DNA of 37,759 nt from the IMG/VR virus record IMGVR_UViG_3300028883_000087, positions 1 through 37,759 of that record. One strand, given 5' to 3'. Made by a program: the position numbers and the translations under genes. The notes under the pieces are model-generated. The model searched no databases. It was not told where the DNA came from and saw only the letters and a program-made list of their open reading frames with translations. Within the stretch, counting starts at the first letter, position 1, and each line of letters begins with the position of its first letter. Origin of the DNA: a virus. Below are positions 23,007 to 29,762 of the stretch, piece after piece.

Positions 23007-23709
23007 CTTGATTCTCCTCTTCTATCTCATCTTCCCATCGTTTATTATTAAGCCACTTTGTAGCATGTGGAATATATTTACCGTTCTCTTTTGTCCAATC
23101 ATGTGTTTTTTTCTGGATAGAAAGCGATTCCATTATTTCCGTAAAGTGTTTGTGGTTTTTCTTGAAACTTTTAAATGCCTCTTGTTTTGCAACCTTCTTT
23201 GGATACTCAGACCAAAACTCAATGAACAATTCATTTACATTTACTTCTTCCTTTACTTCTTCCTTTGTGGCATTACCTCCAGATGAAACTTCGTTTATGT
23301 CTGAATAAATTGTGTTTTCGTATGAATCTATTGAAATTAAGAGATATTTCTTAACAACGTAAACAACTTTTTTCTTTTTTGCTGCTTCAAAATATCTTTT
23401 TTGAACAGCCCTTGATGTGAGTATTTTGTGTTTTTTTGCAATTCCTAAATCGAATATATCACGCTCTAAACACACCTTTATGCAATCTGAAATGTCATTT
23501 AATCCAACATCAATTCTTTTCTTTATTAACAAGTGTGTATCTTTGTTGTCTCTAACAAAATACCCCTCATTCTGATAAATCATTTGCCAAATAGTGATTA
23601 AAACAGACAAGCCAAGTGCGCCAGTTTCGATGATATACATTTCTATTTTTTCATCGAATTGACAGTCTATGGGGAAGTAATCAATCCCTTGTTTGGTTGG
23701 TCTAGCCAT
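22963..23709 (-). CDS. Replication initiation protein, Lin1244/DnaD-like
   Basis: 248 residues from the ATG at 23709; GGAG lies 8 bases upstream, and the longer reading from 23757 would start inside the leader hairpin. Residues 1-95 match the Lin1244/Lin1753-type domain (RPTKQGIDYFPIDCQFDEKI, ALGLSVLITIWQMIYQNEGY), a winged-helix fold at the start of phage initiators. The C-terminal third, LFIEFWSEYPKKVAKQEAFK and YIPHATKWLNNKRWEDE, is the DnaD/DnaT-like tail that contacts helicase loaders. It is the first gene after the attenuator-like leader. The oriV may lie in or near this gene. Confidence 0.8.
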   Translation of the reverse strand: MARPTKQGIDYFPIDCQFDEKIEMYIIETGALGLSVLITIWQMIYQNEGYFVRDNKDTHLLIKKRIDVGLNDISDCIKVCLERDIFDLGIAKKHKILTSRAVQKRYFEAAKKKKVVYVVKKYLLISIDSYENTIYSDINEVSSGGNATKEEVKEEVNVNELFIEFWSEYPKKVAKQEAFKSFKKNHKHFTEIMESLSIQKKTHDWTKENGKYIPHATKWLNNKRWEDEIEEENQDDRFKFLQEENNAA

Positions 23710-23833
23710 GATTGGGACTCCAGACACAAAAAAGGCCCACAGAGCGCAATGAACCAAGGGAAGGTGTCTGGTCTTCCATAGGAGTATTAACGCTCTGTGA
23801 GCCGGGGGGAATTATAGCAAATTTGTTGTTCAT
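23702..23833 (-). CDS. Leader ORF of the replication operon
   Basis: A 43-codon ORF starting MNNKFAIIPPGSQSVNTP with GGAG 6 bases upstream. It runs through both middle arms of the leader inverted repeats and the terminator U-tract, and stops (TAG) 8 bases inside the initiator gene, overlapping its ATG. Translating ribosomes would unfold the terminator and couple to the initiator. It may be a regulatory leader peptide instead of a functional protein; codon content gives no further support. Confidence 0.45.
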   Translation of the reverse strand: MNNKFAIIPPGSQSVNTPMEDQTPSLGSLRSVGLFCVWSPNHG

Positions 23834-23868
23834 TTCATACTCCATTTATTTCTTGAAGACCAGACCTT
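23728..23868 (-). promoter_or_regulatory. Attenuator-like leader with interleaved inverted repeats
   Basis: On the minus-strand transcript four arms occur in the order A, B, A', B'. A (23868-23855) pairs with A' (23776-23761) over GTCTGGTCTTC/GAAGACCAGAC plus 4 bp beyond a 2-base bulge. B (23803-23791) pairs with B' (23746-23734) over 12 of 13 bases. B' is followed directly by six U (23733-23728), so B:B' is an intrinsic terminator with a 44-base loop. A begins at the predicted transcript start. The arms interleave, so both stems together would make a pseudoknot; otherwise they compete. Confidence 0.7.
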
Positions 23869-23871
23869 ATC

Positions 23872-23900
23872 TTTATACCAAAACACCATTCAAATGTCAA
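23872..23900 (-). promoter_or_regulatory. Promoter of the replication operon
   Basis: TTGACA (23895-23900), a 17-base spacer and TATAAA (23872-23877) on the minus strand: a near-perfect sigma70 promoter. The start point falls at about 23866-23868, the first base of arm A of the leader structure. An inverted pair AACAACAT/ATGTTGTT (23899-23906 and 23956-23963) lies around the -35 side and could be an operator. Confidence 0.8.
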
Positions 23901-23961
23901 CAACATAGCACAAGATATTGTGGTTATAATTGGCTTTTTGCTTTTTTGGTACTAGATGTTG

Positions 23962-24798
23962 TTATGCTGCTTCGTTGATCTTTCTTCGCATTAATGCTGG
24001 CCTTGTCCATTGTCTCTGCCACCTCATCCAATCTCTCGACATTATCCCGTCTGCGTCACGATAAAGCATTGCCATCGGCATGAAACCAGCCTGAATCGTT
24101 TGGTACATTCTCTTTTCTGCCTGTTCAAATGTGTCTTTTGGATAGCCACACAAAACGTAAGCCCTTAGTTGATGGTGTATTCTGAACCCTGCTGTTGATA
24201 ACATATCACCAGAGTTAATTAGTGGTTCAAGATCGTCGGGAGTGTCATAGGCAAAAAACAACTGTTTTGGTTTAAGTTTATATATTTCTTCACAGTGCCA
24301 CGGCTTTAAAAGTGCCGCCTCTAGCCCACCAGTAAATTCAACTGGCTTTTTATATTTTTTTTTCCCAACTTCAAGCATATTAAAAACTCTTTTTATGTGA
24401 TCATCAGAGCAAGCTAAAATATTGTCATCAAGTAGGTTATACCCTTCAGTTATTGGTAGTTCTCTAATTGCGTTTCCTTCTCTTCTCCAGACAGAGCAAA
24501 ACCAGCATTTATTTGGACACCCTCTTGACGTAATGACGTATCCTTTTTTTGTATACATTCCAGGAATAAAGTCTTCGCCCATACTATTCATTGCGGGTCC
24601 GCCAACCTTAACTTTAGCTACTCTATCCCACTGATACGCTAATTCTTCAGCCCTTTGTATATCCCACGTAAAAGCAACTGATATATGTATTTCTTCAGCG
24701 TCATCAAAAAAGCCAGGAGGTTCATTTATCCTCACCAGATCATCGGATGGAGTAGCCTTTGTTCTGCGCGGGAAAACCCTAATTATTCTTCTGACCAT
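23962..24798 (-). CDS. Radical SAM protein of phage type
   Basis: 278 residues. TSRGCPNKCWFCSVW gives a Cx3Cx2C iron-sulfur site (Cys94, Cys98, Cys101), the radical SAM signature. Later FTGGLEAALLKPWHC (near 155) resembles the SAM-binding GGE motif, and LFFAYDTPDDLEPL, LRAYVLCGYPKDTFEQAEKR and a C-terminal RWQRQWTRPALMRRK recur in a stand-alone radical SAM family carried by many temperate phages. The first 60 residues (RIIRVFPRRTKATPSDDLVR, EIHISVAFTWDIQRAEELAY) resemble a B12-binding-like Rossmann half without its His motif. The reaction is unknown. It overlaps a deoxyribosyltransferase-like gene by 16 bases, suggesting linked nucleotide chemistry. Confidence 0.88.
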   Translation of the reverse strand: MVRRIIRVFPRRTKATPSDDLVRINEPPGFFDDAEEIHISVAFTWDIQRAEELAYQWDRVAKVKVGGPAMNSMGEDFIPGMYTKKGYVITSRGCPNKCWFCSVWRREGNAIRELPITEGYNLLDDNILACSDDHIKRVFNMLEVGKKKYKKPVEFTGGLEAALLKPWHCEEIYKLKPKQLFFAYDTPDDLEPLINSGDMLSTAGFRIHHQLRAYVLCGYPKDTFEQAEKRMYQTIQAGFMPMAMLYRDADGIMSRDWMRWQRQWTRPALMRRKINEAA

Positions 24799-25118
24799 GC
24801 CATGACCATATTTTGAAACGACTTATGTTCTGTCGCTTCAGGTAATTTAATTGGTATAATTTTTTTGCTTTCAGCAAACGCCATTCCCAAATCGAATAAA
24901 CACCCTTGGCTTTTTCCATCCCAAACAATATGAACAACATCCGCGTTACAAATAGCTGTACGGTTATCACCGCAAATTCTCAAACCAACATCGTCTGTCT
25001 GATCTGTGTCTCTATGTGGCCAATGGACGGTATAACCATCAGATTCAAGTTTAGAAACGATTGATTCAGTTTCTTTTTTATCAACGCCCCGAACAGGACA
25101 AATCAAAAAAGTTTTCAT
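24783..25118 (-). CDS. Nucleoside 2-deoxyribosyltransferase-like protein
   Basis: 111 residues with the Rossmann-like pattern of this family: TFLICPVRGVDKKETESIVS, then GYTVHWPHRDTDQTD, ICNADVVHIVWDG and SQGCLFDLGMAFAESKKIIP (near 70-90). The S/T-x-G-x-x-x-E/D-x-G motif is the nucleotide/deoxyribose-binding core, here with Asp76 where the family often has Glu. It could exchange or hydrolyse nucleobases on nucleosides or bind nucleotide signals. ATGA overlap with the 90-residue gene upstream, 16-base overlap with radical SAM. Confidence 0.75.
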   Translation of the reverse strand: MKTFLICPVRGVDKKETESIVSKLESDGYTVHWPHRDTDQTDDVGLRICGDNRTAICNADVVHIVWDGKSQGCLFDLGMAFAESKKIIPIKLPEATEHKSFQNMVMAWSEE

Positions 25119-25387
25119 GCTGCTATCCCTCCTTCAAAGTCTCCGAGAGCACTTAAAACTTCAGCGTTGAACTTCTCAAGGCGGTCAAGTATTTCCTCAG
25201 CAGACTCGCAGCCAAGCAATGATTTCTCTGAGATTATTTTCAGCGCATGAGAAAGGCTGCTGTAGTAGCTGTCTTTGTGCTGTCTCTTGTGATTTCCGTT
25301 TTTATCTTTACCGTCATACCATTCTTGAACGACCCAATTATAAGAGTCTCCGGTGATTGAAAATTGATTGTTTATTTTGATGTTCAT
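25115..25387 (-). CDS. Unknown small protein (DUF5405-like)
   Basis: 90 residues: INNQFSITGDSYNWVVQEWY then DGKDKNGNHKRQHKDSYYSS, LSHALKIISEKSLLGCESAE, and a helical end. The beta-sheet start with a V-x-Q strand and the helical C-terminus resemble phage DUF5405-type proteins. ATGA overlap with the next gene; TCGGAGGTTAT upstream is a strong Shine-Dalgarno. Function unknown. Confidence 0.65.
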   Translation of the reverse strand: MNIKINNQFSITGDSYNWVVQEWYDGKDKNGNHKRQHKDSYYSSLSHALKIISEKSLLGCESAEEILDRLEKFNAEVLSALGDFEGGIAA

Positions 25388-25425
25388 ATAACCTCCGAGG
25401 TAGACATTACTATAGACATTCGCCT

Positions 25426-25441
25426 GTTATTGGTAACTTAC
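25426..25441. repeat. 16-bp repeat (copy 1)
   Basis: GTTATTGGTAACTTAC (plus strand) recurs exactly at 25944-25959. Each copy lies at a gene boundary: this one shortly after the methyltransferase stop, the other over the nuclease stop. Possible trace of insertion of the intervening methyltransferase gene by short-homology recombination, or a regulatory site. Confidence 0.85.
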
Positions 25442-25449
25442 GCTCTGTT

Positions 25450-25923
25450 TTAATTAAGAATAAACATTGCTATGTGTCGACCAGTTCCATTCCCCTCGCT
25501 ACCGTCCTCTGTTGCACACCACTTAACATCACCTAAATTTTCAACAACAGCACCAGCACCCAAAAGCATCAACACCCATTTATCTATCGGATAAACCATG
25601 ACAACGCGTTTACCTAGCCCATTTTCATAAATGGCCTTTCTTGCCCACGCTGTTGGCCCCTTCTTTTTCCCTTCATGAATAATGGATCCAAATGGTGGGT
25701 TAACATATGTACTCATCCCCCAAGGGTCTGTTAATCCATCAAAGTTGTCAGGCTTTGGGTACGGGCAAGCATCAAGATCAAAATAAAACCTTTGATTTAG
25801 CTTTTCCATTAGGTCTGGAGGTGTAAGCCAATAATGTTTACCATCTGGTGCGCCATCAGCAAATTTAGTTCCGTCTATTTCTGCCGCCGTATATTGCTTA
25901 TCTTTAAAGAGTAGTGTTTGCAT
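25450..25923 (-). CDS. Phage DNA N6-adenine methyltransferase (Dam-type)
   Basis: 157 residues. KHYWLTPPDLMEKLNQRFYF gives the W-x-T-P start of phage Dam-type enzymes, then DLDACPYPKPDN (SAM-site acidic region) and the catalytic NPPFG at 75-79. YPIDKWVLMLLGAGAVVENL and RHIAMFIL complete the fold. It probably methylates adenine in phage DNA to evade host restriction or time replication. It is flanked by the two 16-bp repeats, with overlap of the upstream repeat only by position. Confidence 0.88.
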   Translation of the reverse strand: MQTLLFKDKQYTAAEIDGTKFADGAPDGKHYWLTPPDLMEKLNQRFYFDLDACPYPKPDNFDGLTDPWGMSTYVNPPFGSIIHEGKKKGPTAWARKAIYENGLGKRVVMVYPIDKWVLMLLGAGAVVENLGDVKWCATEDGSEGNGTGRHIAMFILN

Positions 25924-25943
25924 TTTTATGAACCATCTCCTAA

Positions 25944-25959
25944 GTTATTGGTAACTTAC
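25944..25959. repeat. 16-bp repeat (copy 2)
   Basis: Second exact copy of GTTATTGGTAACTTAC, covering the TAA stop of the nuclease gene (25956-25958). Together the copies bracket the adenine methyltransferase gene with spacing of 518 bases. Confidence 0.85.
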
Positions 25960-26234
25960 AAATTCATTAAGTCATCTGAGTGAACGACAATCCAGAAGCC
26001 TGGCCTGTTCTTTTCTGACAAACAAACGACAGGTGTTTTATCTTCCTTTGTGGCCCTTCTTTTTGTGTCATCCCACAAGGTCACAACGCTGTGCTTCTTT
26101 CGCTGCTTGCACTCAATAAAAAGGGTGTCGTGGGTTACATCTGCGTTTGTATCTGTGCCAAGTACAGGACAGCGAACGCCACCGAAGAAGCTTGCAACCC
26201 TACGCTCAAATGCCTTCCATGCCTTGTCTGCCAT
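25956..26234 (-). CDS. PD-(D/E)XK nuclease-like protein
   Basis: 92 residues from the ATG at 26234 (AGGGAG 8 bases upstream; a GTG three codons earlier is less likely). FERRVASFFGGVRCPVLGTD, then DVTHDTLFIECKQRKKHSVV gives the D...ExK core (DTLFIECKQR), as in small resolvase or restriction-like phage nucleases. It is near 1 bp overlap with the zinc protein upstream. Possible Holliday junction or repair nuclease of the recombination set. Confidence 0.75.
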   Translation of the reverse strand: MADKAWKAFERRVASFFGGVRCPVLGTDTNADVTHDTLFIECKQRKKHSVVTLWDDTKRRATKEDKTPVVCLSEKNRPGFWIVVHSDDLMNL

Positions 26235-26437
26235 TATCCGCACTCCCTACACTGAACTTTCCCTGGTCTCACAACCTCTATTGTTTTTTTGTGGCATTTT
26301 TGGCAAAAATTAGCCCACTCGTTACCAAAACCATCCTTGATAATATCTGGTGGATAATGTTCACACCCTGAGATATAATAGCCTTGGTTATTTTCACAAC
26401 ATGAAGCCCCGCACACTTCGCAGAAAAAATTGCTCAT
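26234..26437 (-). CDS. Cys-rich zinc-binding protein
   Basis: 67 residues with eight or more Cys: FFCEVCGASCCENN, GCEHYPPDIIKDG, NFCQKCHKK and VQCRECG. At least three CxxC pairs and a Cx2H-like site imply two zinc sites. It overlaps its neighbours by 1 and 4 bases. Unknown function. Confidence 0.7.
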   Translation of the reverse strand: MSNFFCEVCGASCCENNQGYYISGCEHYPPDIIKDGFGNEWANFCQKCHKKTIEVVRPGKVQCRECG

Positions 26438-26739
26438 TTGACAACCTTTCTCTCAAGTCGGTTTCTGATTGTCTCAAGTCGTGCCGCTTCAAAGTGCATT
26501 CTCAGTTCTTCACGGCTATATTTAGATTTAACCCGTCCATCATAAATGTCATGGCAGTTGCTACACATATCAGCGCCGTTAAAATCATCGGCTTTCATTG
26601 CCATTCCAGCGCCGTTTGCGTGTGCAAATATGGTTGTCTCTGGATTGTTATTGCATCCCACCAGACACATAGTGCAGGGCTGGCCCTTTGCCGCGTCCGT
26701 CCATTTTTTGCTTTTCCATCTTTTCGGTTTTGGAAACAT
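26434..26739 (-). CDS. YbcO-like (DUF1364) nuclease
   Basis: 101 residues: DAAKGQPCTMCLVGCNNNPE, TIFAHANGAGMAMKADDFNG, ADMCSNCHDIYDGRVKSKYS. This is the YbcO/DUF1364 pattern: two Cys pairs holding zinc, a His in AHxxGAGM and SxCHDxxDGR, an HNH-like metal-dependent nuclease of lambdoid recombination regions. CCGGAGGG gives a strong Shine-Dalgarno. Likely a structure-selective nuclease in phage recombination. Confidence 0.88.
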   Translation of the reverse strand: MFPKPKRWKSKKWTDAAKGQPCTMCLVGCNNNPETTIFAHANGAGMAMKADDFNGADMCSNCHDIYDGRVKSKYSREELRMHFEAARLETIRNRLERKVVK

Positions 26740-26857
26740 ATTTGATTCCCTCCGGATTTTTACAGTAACCGGCCATGCAGCGGATCGGCCTCTTTTTTAA
26801 GGTTGCGAAGCGGGAACAGGTACAGTTTTTGATGCACCATTCGAGTGGTGGCATCAT
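26648..26857 (-). CDS. Overlapping Cys-rich small protein
   Basis: 69 residues, MMPPLEWCIKNCTCSRFATL then KKRPIRCMAGYCKNPEGIKY, with five Cys in its first half. It starts in an ATGA overlap with the methyltransferase-like gene, fills the 114-base gap, and then runs 92 bases into the YbcO-like gene in another frame. The N-terminal half may be the functional part. The large overlap makes it less certain. Confidence 0.5.
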   Translation of the reverse strand: MMPPLEWCIKNCTCSRFATLKKRPIRCMAGYCKNPEGIKYVSKTEKMEKQKMDGRGKGPALHYVSGGMQ

Positions 26858-27420
26858 GCTGCGTTCTCATTTAACGAACTCCACTGAGTAGCCATTGCTT
26901 CGGCTATTCCATGATATGTTCTGCTGCGCTGTTTCCACCTTTCTGGACCTGGGGGCATTCTGTGGACTTTTGCCTCTCTTCCATCAACAATATTTGTCGG
27001 TTCGAGCTTTGGCAGTCCCTGCAGCCATAGGCATGTTGCCTTTGTTTCACCATGACCAAACATCCACGGCTGAATAATCTGGTCTGGCTTCCTTATTTTG
27101 CTGCTGATAATGCTGATTGGATTTTCCAGTGCTATCATTTGAATTGGTGCATTTAATAGCTGCCGAACAAACTCAAGTGCTTCTTTTTGTTCTTCGACTT
27201 TATCCTTGAACCACCTGGCGCCGCTGACCGCTAAATGTGTGCATGGAGGATGTGCTATCATCAAATCAAATCCATCATTGATAATATCCATAACGTCACC
27301 CCGGTAATGTGGCCCTTGGTTCTCAGTCGGTAGTAGGTCGCAACTGATAGCGTCATGACCTTGTGCTATAAAAGCATCTCTGACTATTCCGCTAAATTCA
27401 CACGCAACTAAAACTTTCAT
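26854..27420 (-). CDS. DNA cytosine methyltransferase-like protein
   Basis: 188 residues. Motif I region MKVLVACEFSGIVRDAFIAQ, then GHDAISCDLLPTENQGPHYR, catalytic-type MIAHPPCTHLAVSGARWF (PPC at 58-60) and ALENPISIIS (ENP at 99-101), as in C5-methyltransferases, but the target-recognition domain is much reduced and it is half the usual length. This short phage family is often annotated as cytosine methyltransferase. Activity and target are unproven. Confidence 0.8.
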   Translation of the reverse strand: MKVLVACEFSGIVRDAFIAQGHDAISCDLLPTENQGPHYRGDVMDIINDGFDLMIAHPPCTHLAVSGARWFKDKVEEQKEALEFVRQLLNAPIQMIALENPISIISSKIRKPDQIIQPWMFGHGETKATCLWLQGLPKLEPTNIVDGREAKVHRMPPGPERWKQRSRTYHGIAEAMATQWSSLNENAA

Positions 27421-27446
27421 AACGCTAAATCCTCTGGATGTGGCAA

Positions 27447-27773
27447 CTAGGTTAACCCCATTTCTGCCCTGCGATTAGACTGTTCAGTTCGCTTCAATTC
27501 AGCCCACGTTTTAGCTGTCAGGTATCGCGCTTTTTTGATGTTCGCAACCCTTCTAGCTTCGACCATGCCGACAATATGGGTTTTGTATTCTTCGCTGGCC
27601 AGGGCTTCTGTTTCTTTTGCTGCCTCTGACTTCTCGCCTGACTGTGTTTTGAGTTGAGCGAGCACAACCTTTTTAAGTTCTTCTAGTTGGCTCGCTGTCG
27701 CTTCAGCCTCGGCCCACTCTTTCCCTGCTTCAGAGAGTTCATGGGCTATTTTGTCTGGGTCAAATTTCCTCAT
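27447..27773 (-). CDS. Helical phage protein of the recombination region
   Basis: 108 residues, all helical: KIAHELSEAGKEWAEAEATA, SQLEELKKVVLAQLKTQSGE, EEYKTHIVGMVEARRVANIK, ending KRTEQSNRRAEMGL. This pattern (two long helices, EEYxxHxxG, final RAEM) is shared by small proteins near Erf/exonuclease pairs in temperate phages. Function unknown; 1-base overlap with the SpoVG-like gene. Confidence 0.7.
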   Translation of the reverse strand: MRKFDPDKIAHELSEAGKEWAEAEATASQLEELKKVVLAQLKTQSGEKSEAAKETEALASEEYKTHIVGMVEARRVANIKKARYLTAKTWAELKRTEQSNRRAEMGLT

Positions 27774-28090
27774 CAGAATGGCACGTCTCCAAAGTCATCG
27801 TTCATGGTATTGTTTACTGTCTGAACGTCCTGCTTGTGCAATTCTTCGCAAGCCTTCTCACAGATTTGGTCTTTGAGTTCTGTTGCAAGAAAATAGAAGC
27901 GGGGATAAATTTTCTTCCCGTCTTTCTCGTATGGCTTATCGGTTGGTTCAGCAACGTAAAGCTCACCGCTCCTGTTTTGCATCAGGCGGAATTTGTTGAG
28001 TTCCAATGCTTTGAATTTGACCGTGAATTCCCCCTTCAGTGAGAGGAAGGATTCAATATTTTTCACGCGAAAGTTTTTGATTTCAAACAT
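27773..28090 (-). CDS. SpoVG-like protein with SSB-like acidic tail
   Basis: 105 residues. The N-terminal 85 residues follow a SpoVG-like beta pattern (IKNFRVKNIESFLSLKGEFT, LNKFRLMQNRSGELYVAEPT, KKIYPRFYFLATELKDQICE). The C-terminus, NTMNDDFGDVPF, imitates the acidic DDxPF tip with which SSB recruits partner enzymes. I infer a single-strand-binding or recombination mediator role beside the ERF and YqaJ proteins. The SpoVG assignment is by pattern only. Confidence 0.7.
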   Translation of the reverse strand: MFEIKNFRVKNIESFLSLKGEFTVKFKALELNKFRLMQNRSGELYVAEPTDKPYEKDGKKIYPRFYFLATELKDQICEKACEELHKQDVQTVNNTMNDDFGDVPF

Positions 28091-28429
28091 CTATTCCTCC
28101 ACTTCGATTTCTGACCAGTCGGCGCGTTTTATGACTCTATGGTTAGTCCTTTTTTGCGCCTCTTCCTCATTTTCATATAAACATGCAGAAATAAACTCAG
28201 GCCCATAATTGTCTTTACAAATCCACAACCATTTTTTGACTTTTTGTTTTGGTGGTTGGTGGATTGAGTATATTTTTGTATTCGAAAAGTCATTTAAATC
28301 AACAGGTTCACAAAGTTCATCCATAAATTTATTTTCGTGTTCGTTATAAAAAATATATTCATCAATCCACCCCTTTCCTTTAACCTTCTCACCGTTGAGC
28401 ATTGCCTGTATTGCTTCTTTTTTGTTCAT
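28091..28429 (-). CDS. Unknown small phage protein
   Basis: 112 residues: MNKKEAIQAMLNGEKVKGKG, WIDEYIFYNEHENKFMDELC, IHQPPKQKVKKWLWICKDNY, and an acidic end IKRADWSEIEVEE. The start is the common phage xKKEAIxxMLxGxKV...W pattern, distantly like DUF2829/Tad2-type anti-defence domains, which begin similarly, but the rest does not clearly match. Function unknown. Confidence 0.6.
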   Translation of the reverse strand: MNKKEAIQAMLNGEKVKGKGWIDEYIFYNEHENKFMDELCEPVDLNDFSNTKIYSIHQPPKQKVKKWLWICKDNYGPEFISACLYENEEEAQKRTNHRVIKRADWSEIEVEE

Positions 28430-28449
28430 CTATGCTGCCTTTCTGAGTT

Positions 28450-29061
28450 TTAAACCGAGATATTCTCGTATTTAAGATAAAGTTCATTTAGTTCGTTATT
28501 GAATTGGTCTACGGCCTCTGAAAGTTTCTTGATATACTCATCATCGCGGTAGACCCGTTTGATATAAGGTTTAAGCCCAGGCCAGTAGGAAACGAAGTCA
28601 CACCATTCCCGCTCACAAACCCATATCTGCCCCTGAACCTGTGCTGTGTGTTCAGTCGGGAACTTGTCGTTTAGGAGCAGGTCAAGCTGGATTTCTGGGA
28701 GTTTTGTTTTGATCTCCAAAAGTCCATCATCACCTATCAGAGAGTCAGGGCTTGCACCCTTGTCTCCGTTCCTGACAAATCCTACCTGCTGAACTTCATT
28801 TCCTGTTTTGAATATATAGGCCATGCGTGCTGATTCTTCCATCTCCTGACCGCGCAGCATATGATGATTTGAATAACCCTCTTGTCGTTGTCCGGTTATC
28901 TTTTCACCAAGCAACTGAAGCATGTATTTCTTTCTTGTTTTACTTTCCCCACCACCTTTACCGCCAGCCTTGACCGTTGCAAACATACTTGCTGTTGGGG
29001 TTCCTATCCTTGCTTCAAACCATTCTTTTTCACCCTGTACGCAGTCAATAATTTCGATCAT
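28450..29061 (-). CDS. YqaJ-like 5'-3' exonuclease (lambda Exo family)
   Basis: 203 residues from the ATG at 29061 (TGATG overlap with the ERF stop; GGGGGAAG upstream). VQGEKEWFEARIGTPTASMF is the family start with R18-type and S/T residues. Then SNHHMLRGQEMEESARMAYI, GASPDSLIGDDGLLEIKTKL (Asp and ExK metal site) and HTAQVQGQIWVCEREWCDFV follow, all typical of YqaJ/lambda exonucleases. With the ERF protein it forms a two-gene recombinase like Red, resecting ends for annealing. Confidence 0.9.
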   Translation of the reverse strand: MIEIIDCVQGEKEWFEARIGTPTASMFATVKAGGKGGGESKTRKKYMLQLLGEKITGQRQEGYSNHHMLRGQEMEESARMAYIFKTGNEVQQVGFVRNGDKGASPDSLIGDDGLLEIKTKLPEIQLDLLLNDKFPTEHTAQVQGQIWVCEREWCDFVSYWPGLKPYIKRVYRDDEYIKKLSEAVDQFNNELNELYLKYENISV

Positions 29062-29762
29062 CACTTCCCCCTTTTGTTTTCCAATTCCTCAACCGCGTAG
29101 TTATATTTATTTGCCGGAATGTCGGCCAAAGACTTGACCCCGATATATGCACAGAACTTGCTTTCATTGGCCTTGACTTCAGCGACAAGCGCCTCAATGT
29201 TTGAAAGCTGGTCTTCGTTGATGAATTTTGAAGAATCGCGTTCTGCATCAATACCGTCATTGTCCATTTCACGGCTTGCCAGACCAAGAATTGCAAACAG
29301 CGTGTATCTCTCAAGGTAGGCAACAGTTGACCCAATCGCTTGAATTGAATTTTTACTTCCTGATTTGTCAGGATCGGCAGAGAGTTCTGTTGTTTCTGAG
29401 TGTCCGAGTATGTGGGTTACTGTGCAAGATACAGATATTTGTCCGTCTTGCTTGGTTTTCCATGAGTGGGATAGACCATGTTTCGCCAAGAATGGTTTGA
29501 TCTGCTCGATTGTCTCAGCAAGTCCAGCATATTTTGAATTGTGGGCTTGTCTGGTTTTTGCTATTGTCGGACAATCTTCTCGGAAGTCAGACATAGCTTT
29601 GTTATATGCTTTCCTCGCTTCGTTGGCTTCCCACCTGAGTTGTAATTCCATGAGTTGTTGAAGTTGTTCAACGCTTGCATTTGATTCCTGTGCGGCTTGC
29701 AGAAGACTCATTGGTGTGACCGTCTGCATGGCCGCTTCTTTTTTAGCAATCTGTTGTGTCAT
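29061..29762 (-). CDS. ERF-family single-strand annealing protein
   Basis: 233 residues from the ATG at 29762; a TTG 15 bases upstream would add five residues. The ERF core is visible: YNKAMSDFREDCPTIAKTRQ, NSKYAGLAETIEQIKPFLAK, HGLSHSWKTKQDGQISVSCT, VTHILGHSETTELS and SIQAIGSTVAYLERYTLFAI with GL after. The N-terminal part is a Gln/Ala-rich helix. ERF proteins anneal ssDNA for recombination and circularisation, P22 Erf being the archetype. It is coupled to the exonuclease gene. Confidence 0.92.
   Translation of the reverse strand: MTQQIAKKEAAMQTVTPMSLLQAAQESNASVEQLQQLMELQLRWEANEARKAYNKAMSDFREDCPTIAKTRQAHNSKYAGLAETIEQIKPFLAKHGLSHSWKTKQDGQISVSCTVTHILGHSETTELSADPDKSGSKNSIQAIGSTVAYLERYTLFAILGLASREMDNDGIDAERDSSKFINEDQLSNIEALVAEVKANESKFCAYIGVKSLADIPANKYNYAVEELENKRGK

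Noticed and set aside
23712-23978. 88-codon open frame on the plus strand across the leader region
   Set aside because: Overlaps a consensus promoter and attenuator-like leader on the other strand; no Shine-Dalgarno or recognisable protein features.
29045-29335. 96-codon frame on the minus strand inside the ERF gene
   Set aside because: Out-of-frame shadow of the ERF C-terminal half without initiation signals.
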